IMG/VR virus record: IMGVR_UViG_3300032307_000723
Span: 53,614 to 117,613 of that record
From: a virus
Reading direction: 5' to 3' (one strand)
DNA length: 64,000 nucleotides
Within the stretch, counting starts at the first letter, position 1, and each line of letters begins with the position of its first letter. Under the pieces are notes generated by a model. It was given only the letters and a program-made list of their open reading frames with translations, had not been told where the DNA came from and made no database searches. Of the stretch, positions 1-6,413 are shown in pieces. The position numbers and the translations under genes are program-made.

Positions 1-2
1 TT

Positions 3-347
3 GGAGATGTTGAGTACACACCTGAAGTTGACTTGATTATTGAAACCGCATGGAATGTACCAACCGAGTATCTTCAAAAAGTGGTTGAAGTAATGAATGA
101 AGTTGATAAGGATATTGTTGCTTATGGTACCTATGAAGATGAAGGGTATTCTCCTGTAGGTGCTTTTGTTTATGGATATGATTATGATGATATTGAAGAT
201 TATGATGAGGTTGACTCGGGACGTATGTGGGAAGACGATGATTATAATGAAGAAATTTATAGTGAGTTATATTCACTTAGAGATGGTTTATATGAATCAT
301 ATCTTGAAGTAAAAAAAGAAAGAGAAGAAGATGATAGAAACGGGTAA
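3..347 (+). CDS. Acidic protein, 5' end cut by the window edge
   Basis: The frame is open to the left edge, so the true start lies outside the window; the internal TTG at 33 is probably not the start. The visible ~115 residues are rich in Asp, Glu and Tyr, with a YDYDD-type acidic stretch in the middle and a charged C-terminal helix (EVKKEREEDD). The last 17 bases overlap the methyltransferase gene. I do not recognise the family. Confidence 0.6.
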   Translation, partial: GDVEYTPEVDLIIETAWNVPTEYLQKVVEVMNEVDKDIVAYGTYEDEGYSPVGAFVYGYDYDDIEDYDEVDSGRMWEDDDYNEEIYSELYSLRDGLYESYLEVKKEREEDDRNG

Positions 348-1182
348 GATTATTAATGGAGATTGTGTTGAGGTTATGAAGACCTTACCTGAAGGTAGTG
401 TTGATTTAATCGTTACATCTCCACCATACAATGCCAACATCAAGTATGATGAATATGACGATGGGTTATCAATGGAGGAGTATTGGGATTTCACAATCAA
501 TTGGTTGAGTGAAGCTTTCCGTGTGTTAAAAGATGATGGAAGGGTTGCAATAAATGTTCCAATTGAAATGAATGTTCAAGAACGTGGTGGTAGAATATTA
601 TTCAATGCTGAATTTTGGATGAAGATGAAAGAGGTTGGATTTCAATTCTTTGGAATGGTTGACCTTACTGAAGATTCTCCACATAGAGTTAGACAGACGG
701 CTTGGGGTTCTTGGATGAGTGCTAGTAGTCCTTATATCTATAACCCGAAAGAATGTGTGATACTAGCTTATAAGAAATCAAAAAAGAAATTGAATAAGGG
801 TGAATCACAATGGGAAGGTAGTCATACTAAAATAACATTGGAAGATGGGACTTTAAAAGATAAAGTTATTTATGATGATGACGATAAAAAAGAGTTTATG
901 AATTTAGTTTTTGGTAGATGGGAATATTTTGCGGATACTAAATCATTAACTAAAGCAACCTTTTCAATGGACATCCCATCAAAGGCGATTAAGATTTTAA
1001 GTTATAAAAATGATATTGTTCTTGACCCTTTTATGGGTAGTGGAACTACTGCGGTTAGTGCTGAATTATTAGGTCGTAGATGGTTGGGAATAGAATATAG
1101 TTCAAACTATGTTGAGATAGCAACGAATAGGATTAAACATTTTATTGAGGAGAGGAATCAAACTGAATTAGAATTAGAATAG
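331..1182 (+). CDS. Site-specific DNA methyltransferase, beta class (N4-C or N6-A)
   Basis: This enzyme transfers a methyl group from SAM to an exocyclic amino group in DNA. The catalytic motif IV TSPPY is at residues 29-33. The SAM-binding motif DPFMGSGT comes late, at 232-239. This IV-before-I order defines the beta class, and the S in SPPY is common in N4-cytosine enzymes, but the base cannot be settled by eye. Length 283 residues is normal. No partner restriction enzyme is adjacent, so it is likely an orphan phage methylase protecting DNA or changing its signals. It overlaps the upstream gene by 17 bases and is followed by a strong terminator. Confidence 0.93.
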   Translation: MIETGKIINGDCVEVMKTLPEGSVDLIVTSPPYNANIKYDEYDDGLSMEEYWDFTINWLSEAFRVLKDDGRVAINVPIEMNVQERGGRILFNAEFWMKMKEVGFQFFGMVDLTEDSPHRVRQTAWGSWMSASSPYIYNPKECVILAYKKSKKKLNKGESQWEGSHTKITLEDGTLKDKVIYDDDDKKEFMNLVFGRWEYFADTKSLTKATFSMDIPSKAIKILSYKNDIVLDPFMGSGTTAVSAELLGRRWLGIEYSSNYVEIATNRIKHFIEERNQTELELE

Positions 1183-1208
1183 AAAAGGGTCTTATGACCC
1201 TTTTTTTT
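1183..1208 (+). terminator. Rho-independent terminator
   Basis: A 7-bp stem (AAGGGTC with GACCCTT), loop TTAT, followed by eight T. It lies directly after the methyltransferase stop. Confidence 0.9.
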
Positions 1209-1219
1209 GTTAGTAGTGA

Positions 1220-1227
1220 TATTTATA
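1220..1227 (+). promoter_or_regulatory. TATTTAT box (putative late promoter)
   Basis: TATTTATA sits 22 bases before the ATG of the gene at 1242. It belongs to the long-spacing class of this motif (also at 42486, 45121 and 52801). Confidence 0.55.
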
Positions 1228-1241
1228 AATAAAACATTAAA

Positions 1242-2276
1242 ATGTCAGATATTATTATAACAGAATCCCAACTCAAAACCATTCAAGAATTTTATGATGA
1301 AAATGGTCAACTATTAAATGAAGAATGGTGGAATACTATTGGAGACGTTGTTGGTATTTTTGACCCAACAGGATTAGTGGATTTAGTAAATGGTCTTGAT
1401 TATATAAGACAAGGGGAATATTTCTTTGGTTTCTTATCTATGATTGCGATAATTCCATATGCAGGAGATGTTATTGCAAAACCTCTTATGGGTGTGTCAA
1501 AAGGTAGTAAAGCAATGAGAGGTGTAAGTGAAGCCATGGGTATTATAAAAAAAGGTGGTAGTACTGCTGAGGCTAGTAGGTTATTAGCGAACGCAGGAAA
1601 ATCATCTCCATTGTTTGCTAAACTATTAAATACTTCAATAAGTTGGGGTGGAAAATTAAAAGAAATAGTTGATAGAATTCCTGGTGGAAGTTTAACAAGT
1701 GGTTTAAGAAAAACTATAATGGATTGGATAGACCTTTTTATAAGTGGCGCTAGACAAAGTAAGAGGACAGGTAAGATTACCGCTAATTTTGCTAAAAAAG
1801 TTAAGGCAGCTGACCCTGCAACCGCAACCGCTTTAATGAAACAATTACAAAGTCAATTAACAAAAAGTAGTAGAACTTTTAGGGATTTCAAACTTGCGGA
1901 CCCTGGTTTTATGAGTAAATATGTTTGGCCAGGTCTTTCATTTAGAAACAGAAATTTAATGGCGTTAATGAGAAGAACTAAGTTTTATGCGGGACTATTA
2001 GATTATGTTGGTGTTGCAAATTTTGTTGGGCCGGAAGAGTTATCACAACAAATGGGGGAAGAAAATTTACAGAAAAAAATTACTGAATATTCTCAAACAC
2101 CGGAAGGTCAAAAAAATTGGACAGAAGATATGTCTTCAGCAAACATGAGTCAAGAAAATCCAACACCACAAACAAACACAACAACATCAAGTGATGGTGA
2201 TATTAATGACGACCCATTTTCTAAAATGTTTAAAAAGATGTTAATAGGTCAATTAAACCCAATACCGGGAATGTAA
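1242..2276 (+). CDS. Tagged putative virion-delivered protein with pretoxin-like region
   Basis: The N-terminus carries the ITESQL tag and a possible cleavage site LNE at residues 25-27. Next comes a hydrophobic Gly-rich segment (about 33-80) with the pattern DPTGLVD ... GFLS ... IIPYAGDVI. This resembles the pre-toxin TG segment that precedes toxin domains in polymorphic toxins. The C-terminal two thirds are basic helices and a Gln/Asn/Thr-rich tail. No catalytic motif is evident. A TATTTAT box and the tag suggest a late virion protein. The toxin link rests only on the short segment. Confidence 0.5.
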   Translation: MSDIIITESQLKTIQEFYDENGQLLNEEWWNTIGDVVGIFDPTGLVDLVNGLDYIRQGEYFFGFLSMIAIIPYAGDVIAKPLMGVSKGSKAMRGVSEAMGIIKKGGSTAEASRLLANAGKSSPLFAKLLNTSISWGGKLKEIVDRIPGGSLTSGLRKTIMDWIDLFISGARQSKRTGKITANFAKKVKAADPATATALMKQLQSQLTKSSRTFRDFKLADPGFMSKYVWPGLSFRNRNLMALMRRTKFYAGLLDYVGVANFVGPEELSQQMGEENLQKKITEYSQTPEGQKNWTEDMSSANMSQENPTPQTNTTTSSDGDINDDPFSKMFKKMLIGQLNPIPGM

Positions 2277-2289
2277 TAAATAAAAAATT

Positions 2290-2661
2290 ATGAAAGAAGA
2301 AATAATATTAAAACTAGTACAAGTACAAGTCCAATTTAAATTTATGCATTGGCAAACAACTGGTGATGCCAAACACAGAGCGTATGGTGACATTTATGAT
2401 ACATTAGGGGATTTAATTGATAATTTTACAGAATCTATGATGGGAAAATATGGTAGACCTGAATTTGAATCAGAGTTCTCACTTATGTTCCAAGATTTAA
2501 AATCATTAAGTTTACAAAATTTTATGGATGGGATTACTGATTTTTTAGTTTCAATTACTGAAATGTTAGACCCAAAATACGACACCGACCTTTTAAATTT
2601 AAGAGATGAGATGTTGGCGGCAATTAATAAACTAAAATACTTACTTACATTAAAATCATAA
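2290..2661 (+). CDS. Dps/ferritin-like helical protein
   Basis: This 123-residue, mostly helical protein has HWQTTGDAKHRAYGDIYDTL near residues 20-39. The pattern recalls the HW...H...Y..L motif of Dps-like ferritins and of a related phage domain of unknown function. A complete ferroxidase set is not clear, so it may be a non-catalytic relative. It sits 13 bases after the previous gene and 1 base before the next, so it is probably co-transcribed. Confidence 0.55.
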   Translation: MKEEIILKLVQVQVQFKFMHWQTTGDAKHRAYGDIYDTLGDLIDNFTESMMGKYGRPEFESEFSLMFQDLKSLSLQNFMDGITDFLVSITEMLDPKYDTDLLNLRDEMLAAINKLKYLLTLKS

Positions 2662-2662
2662 T

Positions 2663-3010
2663 ATGGCAAAGATTATAAGATTAACAGAATCTGATTTAAA
2701 TAGAATTGTTAAAAGAGTTATCGAAGAACAAATGAATCAACAAAAAGCGGTTGATGTTCAAATGGAAAAAATTAAACCTGAAATGGGTGGTAAATATTGT
2801 TTTGGTGACCCAAAACGACTTCAGTCAGCTTATGGTTACAATGTTAAATTACTTAAGGTTAAATCGGGTGATACATTAAGTGGTATTGCTTCAAAACACC
2901 CTGGAGTAACAAGTGTTGACGACCTTATTAGAATTAATAAGGGTTGTGCATTAACTAAAGGTTTGAAGAGTGGTGATGTACTTGCCATTGTGATTATGCC
3001 TGAAATGTAA
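2663..3010 (+). CDS. LysM-domain protein with N-terminal virion tag
   Basis: Residues 1-22 form the basic helix tag with RLTESDL and a candidate cleavage site I-E-E near residues 20-22. Residues about 62-110 form a LysM domain (VKSGDTLSGIA ... LIRIN ... LKSGDVL), which binds N-acetylglucosamine chains in peptidoglycan. The combination suggests a wall-binding protein carried in the particle. It overlaps nothing and is 1 base from the next gene. Confidence 0.85.
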   Translation: MAKIIRLTESDLNRIVKRVIEEQMNQQKAVDVQMEKIKPEMGGKYCFGDPKRLQSAYGYNVKLLKVKSGDTLSGIASKHPGVTSVDDLIRINKGCALTKGLKSGDVLAIVIMPEM

Positions 3011-3011
3011 T

Positions 3012-4415
3012 ATGAAAAAACTAATAAAAGAAAGTGGTATCAGGGACATAAAAAAATTGTCCCAACGATACCCTAAAGCCGAAATATATTTTCACCAAGA
3101 TTTAGATGGGGTTACCACGGCAATTGCAATGAAGAAATACCTTGAAGATAATGGTATTAATGTTGTGGATGCTCACGTTATTCAATATGGGGATAAAGAG
3201 TTCTCTGTAAAGAAGAATGATGCTCAAGGTGACACTATGCCGGTCTTAGTTGATTTTGCTCACGGAAAACCAATGTTTGTTATCCATACAGACCATCACG
3301 ATAGACAAGCAGGTGCTGAAGATACTAAATCAACTTCTTTTAGACAATCTCGTTCAAATGTTGAAACAATTTCTCAAATAGTTTCACCGAAAGAATTGTT
3401 TCCTTCTTCTGATATCTTACTAATATCAACCGTGGACTCAGCGGACTTTGCGAAACATGACATCTCACCTGATGAGGTTGTGAATTATTTGTTTAGATTT
3501 GATAAAGAGAAACCATTACAGAGAAACAAAATGTTATTGGGGTTTGTTGTTAACAAACTCATATTGGCGTTCAAAAACAAACCGGGATTTTTAGAAGGTT
3601 TAGTTATGAATTCGGAGCCATCATTAATGTCTATCCTTACAAATATTAAGGAATGGATGACAAAAACAAATGCCGTTAAACCGGAACTATTACAAAAAAA
3701 TGCAGAAGACTATAAAACATCGATGCAAGGATATCCAAATGTCAGCGACAACATTATCTTCCAATATGGTGGGGGTAGCATGTTCAAGCCTGGGTCTTAT
3801 GATAGATACACCCCATTTAGAAATAATCCTGAAGCAGACTTTCTTATTATGGCGTGGCCATTGGGTCTTGTTCAAGCATCTTGTAACCCATTCAAGAAAG
3901 AACGAGAACTTAAAGGGGTTAACTTGGGTGAAATTGCCCAAGAAGTTTTATCGAAATGGGAGGACCAATTAAAAACTAGGGATATACCTTTATCAACTAT
4001 CAAATGGGTAAGTGAGACAGGGGTAGGTCCTGAGAGCGTTGGGTTCACATTTAAAGATTTCAAAGCATTATATGGGGATAAGTTTAAATCGATTGATAAT
4101 GGAGAAAAAGCGTTGAAACACATTCAACAAATGATGGAAGTTCCATTTTCAGAATTGAGTGAAGAACATCGAGCAATGTTGGATAAGATTACCATCAATG
4201 CTTGGGAATTGATTCAGGCTAATTCAGGAGGTCACAAATGTATTACGAATATTTCAGGGTTGAATTATCTTGGAAGAAGTACTCGACCACCAAAAGGAAG
4301 TCATCGATATAATGAATCAGATGATTCACCGACAGTGAAGTTCACAAAAATGATTGCAGGTCAATTACAAAAAGTATTAAAAGAGAAAATACAACAATCG
4401 AAGGGTGATAATTAG
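3012..4415 (+). CDS. DHH-family phosphoesterase
   Basis: Residues 24-36 contain YFHQDLDGVTTA, the first metal-binding motif. DFAHGKPMFVIHTDHHD at 81-97 holds the signature DHH triad. A further Asp in TVDSADF fits motif III. The family includes RecJ-type exonucleases and nano-RNA or cyclic-dinucleotide phosphodiesterases; the C-terminus has no DHHA1 signature I can recognise, so the substrate is open. The start MKKLIKES is similar to the tag-like N-termini here but lacks a full tag. The gene is convergent with DUF192, with 4 bases of overlap. Confidence 0.85.
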   Translation: MKKLIKESGIRDIKKLSQRYPKAEIYFHQDLDGVTTAIAMKKYLEDNGINVVDAHVIQYGDKEFSVKKNDAQGDTMPVLVDFAHGKPMFVIHTDHHDRQAGAEDTKSTSFRQSRSNVETISQIVSPKELFPSSDILLISTVDSADFAKHDISPDEVVNYLFRFDKEKPLQRNKMLLGFVVNKLILAFKNKPGFLEGLVMNSEPSLMSILTNIKEWMTKTNAVKPELLQKNAEDYKTSMQGYPNVSDNIIFQYGGGSMFKPGSYDRYTPFRNNPEADFLIMAWPLGLVQASCNPFKKERELKGVNLGEIAQEVLSKWEDQLKTRDIPLSTIKWVSETGVGPESVGFTFKDFKALYGDKFKSIDNGEKALKHIQQMMEVPFSELSEEHRAMLDKITINAWELIQANSGGHKCITNISGLNYLGRSTRPPKGSHRYNESDDSPTVKFTKMIAGQLQKVLKEKIQQSKGDN

Positions 4416-4759
4416 AATAAGTATTCTATAACATCACCCGCTTCGATGTTTAAAAATTCACAAGTACCACCTTCAAGTTCGAGTACGATATTACCGTTAC
4501 CACAATAACTTGGACATTCTTCACTTTCACATGGTGGACAATTATGGTGGATATTTACGATAACATTATTACGGATAATAATAATATCCAAAGGGATGAT
4601 ACAATTCTTCATCCAAAAACATTGTTTGTTACCTCCCATTAGGAATAACAAACCTTCGAAAGATTTGTCAAACGTTTTTCCCATCATGCCAATGGCTTGG
4701 GAGCTCTTATCAGTAAGAGTTTTGACTTTGAAAATATTTTGATTAATTTTAACATTCAT
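4412..4759 (-). CDS. DUF192 family protein
   Basis: The pattern GMMGK..F...GLLFLM....QCFWMKN..IPLDIIII ... LELEGGTCEFLNIEAGDVI matches the DUF192 fold of small secreted or cytosolic proteins of unknown role. It has a Cys-rich insert (PPCESEECPSYC) not usual for the family. On its own strand a TATTTATT box begins 11 bases before the ATG. Confidence 0.85.
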   Translation of the reverse strand: MNVKINQNIFKVKTLTDKSSQAIGMMGKTFDKSFEGLLFLMGGNKQCFWMKNCIIPLDIIIIRNNVIVNIHHNCPPCESEECPSYCGNGNIVLELEGGTCEFLNIEAGDVIEYLF

Positions 4760-4771
4760 AACAATAAATAT

Positions 4772-5194
4772 ATGGGAATTAAAAGGTATGTCGGAGTTTT
4801 AGTAAAATGTGGTAATAAAGTTTTACTATGTAAGAGAAACGCTAAGGGTCCATATCCAGGTATGTGGTCATTACCCGGTGGTCATCTTGAAAAAAATGAG
4901 ACCACCTTGGATTGTGCAAAGAGAGAATTCTTTGAGGAAACTGATATAGATATTGATGATATGGATTTAACTTTCGTTGGTGTTGTCCCAAGAACAAGTC
5001 GTGATGGAAGAGAAATTAGAGGGATTATGTATGTTTATCAATTGGATGTGGATAAAGAATTGGAGCCTGACTTAGATAACGCTATGGATGGTGAAGAACA
5101 TACTGATTGGGAATACTTTACCAGTAATCAGGTGAAACCGGAGAAGACCGGAGTGAAACTACACAAACTCATTACACACGTAATGGAAAAATAA
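4772..5194 (+). CDS. NUDIX hydrolase
   Basis: It hydrolyses nucleoside diphosphates linked to another group. The Nudix box runs from about residue 37 to 58, with GHLEKNE and REFFEET carrying the metal-binding Glu residues. I chose ATG 4772 because the longer frame from 4697 would overlap the start region of the opposite gene and adds residues foreign to the family. At 140 residues it is a minimal NUDIX domain. Substrate is not predictable; phage relatives act on dNTP oxidation products, NAD-type caps or ADP-ribose. Confidence 0.9.
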   Translation: MGIKRYVGVLVKCGNKVLLCKRNAKGPYPGMWSLPGGHLEKNETTLDCAKREFFEETDIDIDDMDLTFVGVVPRTSRDGREIRGIMYVYQLDVDKELEPDLDNAMDGEEHTDWEYFTSNQVKPEKTGVKLHKLITHVMEK

Positions 5195-5206
5195 TTTAAT
5201 TTTTAT

Positions 5207-5236
5207 TTGGCAATACCAAAATTAGTTGTATCTTTG
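5207..5236 (+). promoter_or_regulatory. Bacteroidota-type promoter
   Basis: TTG at 5207-5209, a 19-base spacer, and TATCTTTG at 5229-5236, matching the primary sigma consensus of Bacteroidota. It rules out the upstream TTG start for the next gene. Confidence 0.75.
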
Positions 5237-5257
5237 TACTCACAAAACGGTAGAGAT

Positions 5258-5512
5258 ATGGCTAAAGAGAAATTATACAGAAGTGTTTACGGAGAATACC
5301 TTTATCTATTTAATTGGATTGGTGGGGGATTTAATGATGTTTGGGCTCCGAGTAAGAGAGAGGCATATGCCAAGGTCATGAGAGAACAAAAAGTTCACGA
5401 AAAGAAATATCCAACACACGTTAAGTTGAGACCTGATTATAAGTCAATGAGAAAATGTACTTATTCTCAGTATCAAGCACAAAACCGAATGGGTTGGATG
5501 ATGAGTATGTAA
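5258..5512 (+). CDS. Small basic protein of unknown function
   Basis: 84 residues from ATG 5258. The longer frame from TTG 5207 would run through the promoter and is rejected. The sequence is aromatic and basic (YLYLFNWIGGGFNDVW, then Lys/Tyr-rich) and ends in MGWMMSM. No family recognised. It is followed after 7 bases by another very small gene. Confidence 0.6.
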   Translation: MAKEKLYRSVYGEYLYLFNWIGGGFNDVWAPSKREAYAKVMREQKVHEKKYPTHVKLRPDYKSMRKCTYSQYQAQNRMGWMMSM

Positions 5513-5519
5513 AAACTAC

Positions 5520-5669
5520 TTGAGTAAGCGGGAGTGGTCAATCAACAACCCGAAGAAGGTTCAGGTAAAACTATATTTAAAAGAGGACGGCCGAGCCTAT
5601 AATAGAGTAAGTAGGAAGTTAATGTTTTTTAGGAAGATTGAGTCAGTTTTTAACATTAACGAAACATAG
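5520..5669 (+). CDS. 49-residue basic protein with TTG start
   Basis: The frame from TTG 5520 encodes a compact, charged protein (SKREWSINNPKKV ... GRAYNRVSRKLMFFRKI) with coding-like composition. No ATG exists in the frame upstream of it. Its TAG stop at 5667-5669 overlaps the first bases of the tRNA-like gene, so translation and RNA processing may interfere. Function unknown. Confidence 0.5.
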   Translation: MSKREWSINNPKKVQVKLYLKEDGRAYNRVSRKLMFFRKIESVFNINET

Positions 5670-5769
5670 TCAGGAGACCATTGGTTGGTATCACCTCCCC
5701 AAGGTTGAGTAACGGTAAGGCCGACTCTTTATGGCAAAGACGGAACAGGTTCGAATCCTGTCCTGACTA
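5668..5769 (+). tRNA. tRNA-like gene with an insertion, isotype not assignable
   Basis: Acceptor strands AGTCAGG (5668-5674) and CCTGACT (5762-5768) pair perfectly over 7 bp. The T arm ACAGG-TTCGAAT-CCTGT (5745-5761) is canonical. A D-arm-like hairpin (GGTT / GGCC, with CGGTAA in the loop) lies at 5703-5722. However, about 28 bases that can form their own hairpin (GGAG / CTCC) separate acceptor and D arm. The anticodon-like hairpin at 5726-5740 has no U33. CCA is not encoded. It may be a tRNA with an inserted element, a decoy, or a decayed gene. Confidence 0.5.
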
Positions 5770-5880
5770 CAAATTAAAAAAAAAATAACAAAGGTATTGA
5801 CTTTTGGTGATGTTAGGAGATATTTATATTCTCACGGTTCGAGAGAACCAAAACACCCCAACAAAAGTTTCATAAAAAAT
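5770..5880 (+). other. Intergenic stretch with small hairpins, no gene seen
   Basis: AT-rich. It has a T-arm-like hairpin GGTT-CGAGAG-AACC at 5837-5850 inside a longer pairing of TTTTGGT with ACCAAAA. The 10-mer TTCGAGAGAA occurs here and again in the small RNA at 5938-5947. The open frames that cross this island are not credible genes. Confidence 0.4.
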
Positions 5881-5911
5881 TTGGTAGTATCAAAACTATT
5901 ACTTACCTTTG
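5881..5911 (+). promoter_or_regulatory. Promoter of small RNA
   Basis: TTG 5881-5883, 20-base spacer, TACCTTTG 5904-5911. Confidence 0.7.
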
Positions 5912-5916
5912 TGAAA

Positions 5917-5971
5917 CATATATCCCACAGATGTATGTTCGAGAGAATTTATGTGTGTGGGTTTTTTTTTT
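5917..5971 (+). ncRNA. Small RNA hairpin ending in a T run
   Basis: Transcription from the promoter at 5881 would start near 5917. The transcript folds with CCCACA (5924-5929) pairing to TGTGGG (5956-5961) and stops at ten T. The apical part contains TTCGAGAGAA. At about 55 nt it is close to a bare terminator, so it may be an attenuator-like or decoy RNA. Confidence 0.45.
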
Positions 5972-5993
5972 CAAAAAAAAAGTGTTAAAGTTT

Positions 5994-6024
5994 TTGACAA
6001 ATCAAAATAAATGTTTTACCTTTG
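5994..6024 (+). promoter_or_regulatory. Promoter of the permuted tRNA-like RNA
   Basis: TTG 5994-5996, 20-base spacer, TACCTTTG 6017-6024, an excellent match to the Bacteroidota consensus. Confidence 0.75.
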
Positions 6025-6060
6025 TCGAAGAAATAAAGTTCATAAAAATATTGAAAGATT

Positions 6061-6142
6061 GGTGTGGGTGTCGTGTCGAGGTTTCAAATCCCTCCGGATT
6101 TATCCGTAGCTCAGGTGGTAGAGCATACACCCACATTTTTTT
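6061..6142 (+). ncRNA. Circularly permuted tRNA-like cloverleaf
   Basis: Cloverleaf parts appear in the order: 3' anticodon strand, T arm, acceptor, D arm, 5' anticodon strand. TGTGGGTGT (6063-6071) pairs with ACACCCACA (6127-6135). The T arm is GAGG / CCTC around TTCAAAT (6078-6094). The acceptor is a closed hairpin CGGA-TTTA-TCCG (6095-6106). The D arm is canonical: TA-GCTC-AGGTGGTA-GAGC-A (6107-6125). Seven T (6136-6142) follow the closing stem, which also acts as the terminator. As written it cannot yield a normal 7-bp acceptor with CCA, so it is probably a tRNA mimic rather than a translator tRNA. Confidence 0.7.
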
Positions 6143-6146
6143 ATAT

Positions 6147-6221
6147 GACTACGATAGCTCAGCGGGTAGAGCAATCATTGGGAACAATGGTGTGCCGGTG
6201 GTTCGATTCCATCTCTAGTCA
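6147..6221 (+). tRNA. tRNA-like gene with non-standard acceptor and anticodon arms
   Basis: The D arm TA-GCTC-AGCGGGTA-GAGC and T arm GGTGG-TTCGATT-CCATC are canonical. The acceptor pairs as GACTA(C)GA with TCTAGTC, leaving one bulged C. The anticodon arm has one base too many: its stem closes around TGGGAACA or a shorter loop, and no U33 is in register. If U33 is placed by sequence, the anticodon would be GGG (Pro). CCA is not encoded, which fits the CCA-adding enzyme at 23061. Confidence 0.6.
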
Positions 6222-6228
6222 CAAATAG

Positions 6229-6353
6229 ATTACTCTGTGATAAGATAGCAGATAGACCTATTACAGCAGACTATCCCGACGGGAGTGCGAGTTTTAGGTA
6301 GTAAAGAATGGGTGACCTACGAATTTGTAAATCTTAAGGTCTTATCACAGATT
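6229..6353 (+). ncRNA. Structured RNA of unknown class
   Basis: An 11-bp perfect terminal stem (CTGTGATAAGA 6235-6245 with TCTTATCACAG 6340-6350) encloses GATAG / CTATC, CCC-GAC-GGG and TAGGT / ACCTA hairpins. This is a multi-branched fold. No start codon or coding signal is evident. It may be cut from the same transcript as the tRNA-like gene upstream. Confidence 0.55.
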
Positions 6354-6377
6354 AAAAAAAAAAGTTTTATAGAGTTC

Positions 6378-6407
6378 TTGACAAATAGAAATTATGTGTT
6401 ATACTTA
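6378..6407 (+). promoter_or_regulatory. Promoter of the large RNA
   Basis: TTG 6378-6380, 19-base spacer, TATACTTA 6400-6407. A weaker match than its neighbours. Confidence 0.5.
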
Positions 6408-6413
6408 TAAAAC

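Noticed and set aside
37-276. Minus-strand open frame opposite the first gene
   Set aside because: A His/Gln/Tyr-rich shadow of the acidic coding strand.
3670-4123. Several frames inside the DHH gene
   Set aside because: All lie within a long conserved coding region in another frame or strand.
6061-6142. Bulge-helix-bulge splice site in the permuted RNA
   Set aside because: The closing stem is a continuous 9-bp helix without the two 3-base bulges needed for archaeal-type splicing.
5797-6218. Two overlapping open frames in the RNA island
   Set aside because: They run through a promoter, T runs and well-paired RNA stems, with low-complexity Lys/Phe composition. They are chance frames.
5668-6221. 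Sequencing error as the cause of all odd tRNA features
   Set aside because: Surrounding genes are intact with no frameshifts, so a high error rate is unlikely, though single-base errors in the 6147 gene remain possible.
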